A stretch of 64,000 nucleotides of DNA from Heloderma charlesbogerti (Eukaryota; Chordata; Lepidosauria; Squamata; Helodermatidae): assembly GCA_026122225.1 (NCBI GenBank), contig JANEZZ010001642.1, forward strand, positions 930,001 through 994,000, given 5' to 3'. Shown here in pieces: positions 59,075 through 64,000 of this stretch; the stretch's first letter is position 1; each line of letters starts with the position of its first letter. The position numbers were made by a program, and so were the translations under genes. The notes under the pieces are model-generated. The model ran no database searches and was not told the DNA's origin. It saw only the letters and a program-made list of their open reading frames with translations.

Positions 59075-62000
59075 CAGCACTCAAAATGAAAGATGTCATC
59101 AAGGATGTTCAGACAATGCTTCAGGATTGAACCAAATTTCCCACCAAGATTCTGGATTCTAAGGTAGCTTCATGGGTAAGTCGGCTGGTTGGTCTCATGG
59201 TATTCAGGCAGGCATTTTTATGTTTTTATGGTTACAGGGAAGAACAGCTTGTAATTCAGTCAAGAAGGAAGCATGTACCCATCGTGACACCTATGCATCT
59301 GCAGCCATTCAGAGCCTTCCTGACATTCCTGGTGGTTTCTCATGCTGCTCCTTTCAGAACCAAAACTGATATTTGAGCCAAGATGTCAGGGTAGTGGTAA
59401 TTAAATACATTGTGCACAATGTATGTACCCAGAGAGCCAGCATGTCTGAAGTTCCTCTGTAACAGTTTGCATGAACCGCAGTTTGGTCTTCTGTGTGAGG
59501 GGGAGGAAGGGAAGGGGAAGACTAAATTAACACAGGAACAAAGACAACTAAAGATAGGGGGCGGAGGGACGGAAACAAAGGAAAAGGCAGGATAAACCAG
59601 CAGCTGCCATGGCATAATAAGATGGAATTGCATGCCAAAAGGAATCCATCAAGGTTGAGAATTGGTGCTACTTCAAGAGTTTGTAGCATGTTCCAAACAA
59701 AGATTCTTAACTTGACCCTTGGCAAGGCATTTTTAAAAATGTGACATAAAAGCAAATAAAATCTTAAGTAGTTAGAAAGGCAATAAGAAAAGGCGGTCAT
59801 AGCTGGGTACAGTTCTTTTGGAAAGCTGCTGCATTGCATTGTTTTCCACTTAAATAGAAGATGGTTCTCTTGGACAGAGCCATCTTTCAGCAATGGTGAA
59901 TTCAGTGCTTCAAATAAAAGCACCTTGCTATAAATGGGGTGAAATAATATTGTAAATATAATATTTAGGGAATGTGATGGAAGTTTAAATGACTGGAAAA
60001 ATGCCAAGTGTTGTATTAGAGTAGGGTTGTAAGAAAGAAAAATAATATTATAAGAACTTAGAATGCACTGAAGCTAACTTGTGGTAAAATCCTGAGTTGA
60101 ACTAGGCCTAGTGAATAATTGTGGGCTCTATTATGTGTAGTTTGATTTGTCCACGTTCTGCTTACATTCTGGGAAGCAGAGTTGGTAGCCCTGCATTGCC
60201 TGTTGAATTAAGTTTTGCATCACAGCTACTAATGGGGGATGGGCTGAGGAGGTGGTTTTGCTTCTATCGGTAGTTGGAACATGAGGTTTACTGATGTAAA
60301 CCTCTTGCAGCCACAGTTTGTTCCATGCTGCTTGTGCAAGTTAATGTGAAATAGCTCACAAAACTTGAAGTGTATCGTTTCCTCTTACGTCTAACATACC
60401 AAACAAGGTACACATTTTTCTGAGGACTGTCCTGTTATGGGGTTAGCATTAGTTATGGGGTTGGATCCAGAATAAGTTAGCTGAAATCAGTAGTACAAGT
60501 TAGTCATGACTTAACACTTGTCTCATTGTTTTCTTGGGGACTAAGTTCAACTAATGTTGTCTACATCCAAATCATTATGTACAAGGAAGCTTTCTGTTCT
60601 CCTTAAAAACATTGATTAGGTATCTACTTCCTATTTTAAAAAAGTTATTTTTCTCCTTTCATGTTTGCTGTGTATGCTTCTGCAGGTGTGTGTGTCTTCT
60701 AGTTTTATTTATGTGTACTGTGTTTACCTCTGCATCCTGACTGTCTTATATTAGTGTAAATAAGCTTCTAAATCAGTTGGATTTACTGTGGAAAACGTGG
60801 CTTCTCTGAACCGTAGTACAGATGACTGAGTGGTCACCAGGATAGATTTCTTTAATAGGCATTGATCTTAGGATTTTCCCCAAGGGAGTGGCTCCGTAAT
60901 TAGATGTTTGTGTTGTGCACCATCAATTACAATTCTATTGTACTACTTAACAACATCTACTGGAAAATCAAATATAGTAGCCTTATAATGCAGCCTGTGA
61001 TATTTCTTTCCCAGTTTGATGCATTCATTGCTTCTGACTCAGACTTTTACAGCTGAGTTTGTGGAAACCAAATATGCCAGTACTTCTTATTGTCTCATAA
61101 AACCTAAGCAAGGATCAGTAGAAGTAGTTCTCATCATTGTTGTCGTCATCTGGTATACAAACAGTCTAATATAATTTCATATTAATAGACTAGATCCAGT
61201 GAGCAGAAGTCCTTTCTGCTTGTGTAAATTGTCTTTGCCTGATTTTCTTCAAGTCCCCTAAGCCTCAAAGGCTTTTCAGGGGGTGCAGGGGCCTGCAGCG
61301 GGGAGGAGGAGATGGGGAAACCTAATTGCGTAACCAGAACTCTAAATACAACTCCATTTCTAAAATACAATTTATATCCCACCTTTCTACCAATAGGTGC
61401 TCTGTAGGTGGATTACCAGGCACTTAAAAGATTTGGGACCCAGGCCCATAGGATGCATATCTGTGTAAAATTTGCATATGTTAATTTATAGACATGTAAA
61501 TTTAGAAATAGCTACTAATATTTATTTAAATTTCACAGAAGACAAAGCCAGCCAGTTAGTTTCTCATCCAAATCACCTGAAATAAAATTAATTCTTCTAT
61601 TAATTTGCATCGTGCTCCAGATAATCACAAATCAGTAGTTCTTCTTCCATTAAAATTAATTTGCAATAGTATGAAAACATGCAGAAAAGAACGGTAGATT
61701 TTTTCATGAGCCCTCCCACCCTCTGTCACTCACAGGCACACACCTCTCTGCCTAAAAATGGCAACTTTTGCATCAAAATAGAGTTTCAAAAATTTGACAA
61801 GAATGCACATCCAAAAGCAATCCAAAGGCAAATCAGGGGGTCACCCCAATTAATTTCCCAATTGCCACCTAGATCCTGCTCCAAAATTTAATTCCCCTTC
61901 AGTTAATTACCCATTCATCAATCATGATTATCTCCATAAATTAAATAAAGTAGTGCACAGTTCCATGGGGAGGGTCAAAATACCGGGTAGGTGATAGGAG

Positions 62001-62398
62001 GAGTGAGAGCTGGAGAGTAGGGCAGAGGAGGTAGAAGAAAGGGGGCAAAGAAGACTAGACAGGAAAGTAGAGAGGGAGGTTGGGAAGGAGTGGGTCGGAA
62101 GGGAAAGAATGGAGCTAGAACTGGGCAGTATGGAGGAGACAGAGGGAGCCTAGAAAGAGAATAGGGAAGAGATGGTAGAGGCAGGGGTAGAAAGATGTCT
62201 CTTTCCTCTGCTCTGCAGTTTCTGGGGCTGGCTCTCTATGTGGTAAGGATAGAGATGTCAAATTTCTGGAAATTTTGAAGCCATGTTAAACAGGTTTTTT
62301 TTCCCAGAAAAAAATGGAAATTTTGGAGAAAATTGAAAAATAAGCAGTACTTATTGTTTAAGCACTCTTTACAAATATAAGGTCACTTTGTTGCTTTA
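59075..62398. other. TESK2 intron 2, mostly featureless
   Basis: It holds a short MITE-like repeat at 60452-60572 (GGGTTGGATCCAGAATAAG ... ATGTTGTCTACATCCAA), an L2-type 3' end at about 61365-61440 and a 220-bp polypurine tract at 61981-62203. No exon recognised. Confidence 0.45.
61981..62203 (+). repeat. Polypurine (GA-rich) tract
   Basis: About 220 bp in which the plus strand is overwhelmingly A and G (for example AGAAAGGGGGCAAAGAAGAC), with no fixed repeat unit. Confidence 0.8.
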
Positions 62399-62401
62399 GG
62401 A

Positions 62402-62514
62402 CAGCCTTCCCCAACCTGTCAGCTCCTATCAGTCTCAGGCAGGATGGCCAATGGTCAGGAATGCTGGCCAGTGTAGTCCAAAACATCTGTAGGGCACTAG
62501 ATTGAGGAAGGCTG
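62402..62514. repeat. Palindromic hAT-like MITE with perfect 8-bp duplication
   Basis: Begins CAGCCTTCCCCAACCTGTCA and ends ACTAGATTGAGGAAGGCTG. Octamer CTTTAGGA flanks both ends exactly (62394-62401 and 62515-62522). Length 113 bp. Confidence 0.88.
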
Positions 62515-62524
62515 CTTTAGGAAC

Positions 62525-63492
62525 ATAAAGCAGCCCTTGTGTTCTTAAAGTTATATTATGTATAATATGGTTTGCTCATTGGATTAGCGTTGTATTTGAA
62601 AACTTTAAAAAGTGAATTCAGTAAATTTGTAATTATTGTCTGAATAAACTATACTTTTAAAATTTAATATAAATGTGATTAACTTTATGAGCAAATCAAT
62701 TACACATGTTTTAGATTCCTAGTTTATGTCTGACCAGAGGTAACTTCAGCAAGTAGTCCCTGAAACATCTGAATCATCCTAGAAGCCAGAAGAAGCAGGA
62801 AGAACTGGAGGCAGGGAAAGACAAGTCCACAAACACAGAACTCTGTAGAATAAAACCCAAACTGTCAAGAGTGAACATTTTCTTCCATATTATGATATGG
62901 TGGCTCTATTTACATGTTGGGAAACTGAGCATGACTTGGAGCACCCCAAAATGGCTATCAGTAAAAGACGCTGGATCAATAATTTTAATAAGAAATGGAA
63001 GAAATAACTGCGCTGAGAATCTTACAGAGAGGATTAAAAACATTTCCCCCCCATGGCTTCATTATTTCCAGACATTTTATATCTCTAGTCTTTCTATAAA
63101 AGTCTTCTTATTACATCGTTTTTAGAAATCATTTTTGCAGGGTGGGGGGCCTGGTTACAATATATAAACACCTTATCTTAAATTCTAAAAGAAAATATTT
63201 CATAATCCAAAGTTGTTCGATTTTTCTAATTTGGGGGGGGAAACAGTCCTTGGGGAAAAAATGGGTGGAAACTGTTTTTTCCTGATTTTTTTCTGGGTTT
63301 TTTTTCCCCCAGGGCTTCACATATCTAGGTGGGGGCTTGTCACTTTTCTCCCAAACCCCAACCCAACCCAACCCAACCCATATACACAGAGAGGAAGACA
63401 CAGACAGGCGGCTAGGAAGCCCCACACTATATACCACCTCTCTCTGTGCCACAATCTAAGGCACGGAGACACACAAAGGTGAGGAGAAGCCT

Positions 63493-63531
<39 letters not shown>

Positions 63532-63935
63532 CATGTGCATGACCAGGCTCTAACACACACTTGGGGTACCTGGAAAGGTATCCATATTGCCAATATTGTT
63601 TAACCTTTTAGCAGAGCAAAAAACACTTTTCTCTCTTTTGCCCACTCATCTCTTCCCCTCTCTACTTCCCTCCCACTTCTCTCTTTCTGTCCTCGAAGAA
63701 AATTGCTCCCACTCTATGCAATTAAGCTTGAGTGGGGGGACTTCCATTGGCACCAATGGAACATTTTTTCTAAGCTTAATTGTCTGTGGAGCAGGGATTT
63801 GGAGGGTCATAGCACCCAGGGAGGGGAAGGCTAACCCTCCCATCCCCTCACCAATTGCAGTTTCCCTTGAAAGTTACCCCTTGTATGTCAGGTAAGCTGA
63901 GGAAAAAACCACCCATTGGTGCCAGTTGACACTAA
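62525..63935. other. TESK2 intron 2, distal part in the window
   Basis: Contains (CCCAA)n at 63357-63380 and (TC)17 at 63495-63528. No exon recognised. Confidence 0.45.
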
Positions 63936-64000
63936 GGCTGGGTTTGCATGACACAATAAGCCATGGTGGTTTATTTTTCTGAAGTAGCCATGATGGTTTA
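63936..64000. repeat. Left end of an AAGCCATGGTGGTTTA-family element, cut by the window edge
   Basis: GGCTGGGTTTGCATGACACA then ATAAGCCATGGTGGTTTATT and a further GCCATGATGGTTTA, matching the ends at 46994 and 48876 and the palindrome at 35660. Confidence 0.6.

Noticed and set aside
63351..63381. (CCCAA)n as an internal telomere-like repeat
   Set aside because: The vertebrate telomere unit is TTAGGG (CCCTAA); this unit is CCCAA and only about five copies long, so it is a simple repeat.

Overview
The window is vertebrate nuclear DNA, almost certainly from a squamate reptile (lizard or snake). Evidence: low gene density, introns, CpG-island promoters, two long BovB (RTE) LINE copies, a Sauria-type SINE with a BovB-like tail, tRNA-headed SINEs of the squamate type, many L2-clade LINE 3' ends, and abundant short palindromic hAT-like elements. 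No bacterial gene, CRISPR array or functional tRNA/rRNA gene was seen. Two host genes are supported, arranged head to head. (1) On the minus strand, four phase-compatible exons (22103-22181, 3483-3872, 1123-1422, 580-746) encode a 312-residue partial type I membrane protein: signal peptide, about 230 residues of Ser/Thr-rich mucin-like ectodomain with N-glycosylation sequons, one transmembrane helix, and the start of a basic cytoplasmic tail. Its last exon lies left of the window. I do not recognise the family. (2) On the plus strand, TESK2 starts in a CpG island (noncoding exon near 39.4-39.63 kb) and has its first coding exon at 49526-49834 (74 codons, ending inside the kinase glycine loop). 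The other TESK2 exons lie right of the window. Layout: 0-4 kb holds the last three in-window exons of the mucin-like gene with an L2 LINE between them. 4-22 kb is its 18-kb first intron, with a nearly intact Tc1-like transposon (4970-6618), LINE and SINE fragments and a 3'-shortened BovB. 21.4-23 kb is the first CpG island. 23-39 kb is intergenic and repeat-rich, with a deeply nested cluster at 36.5-37.8 kb. 38.9-39.8 kb is the TESK2 CpG island. 39.6-49.5 kb is TESK2 intron 1, which contains an unusual element of about 1.9 kb built from serial hairpins (46994-48876). 49.8-64 kb is part of TESK2 intron 2, with a 2.7-kb BovB (56361-59062) flanked by a perfect target-site duplication but lacking most of its endonuclease. 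The most original material is the unidentified mucin-like gene, the serial-hairpin element and its relatives at 35.4-36.0 and 63.9-64.0 kb, and the BovB copy with an in-frame endonuclease deletion. Repeat boundaries are read by eye; those with target-site duplications are firm and the others are approximate.
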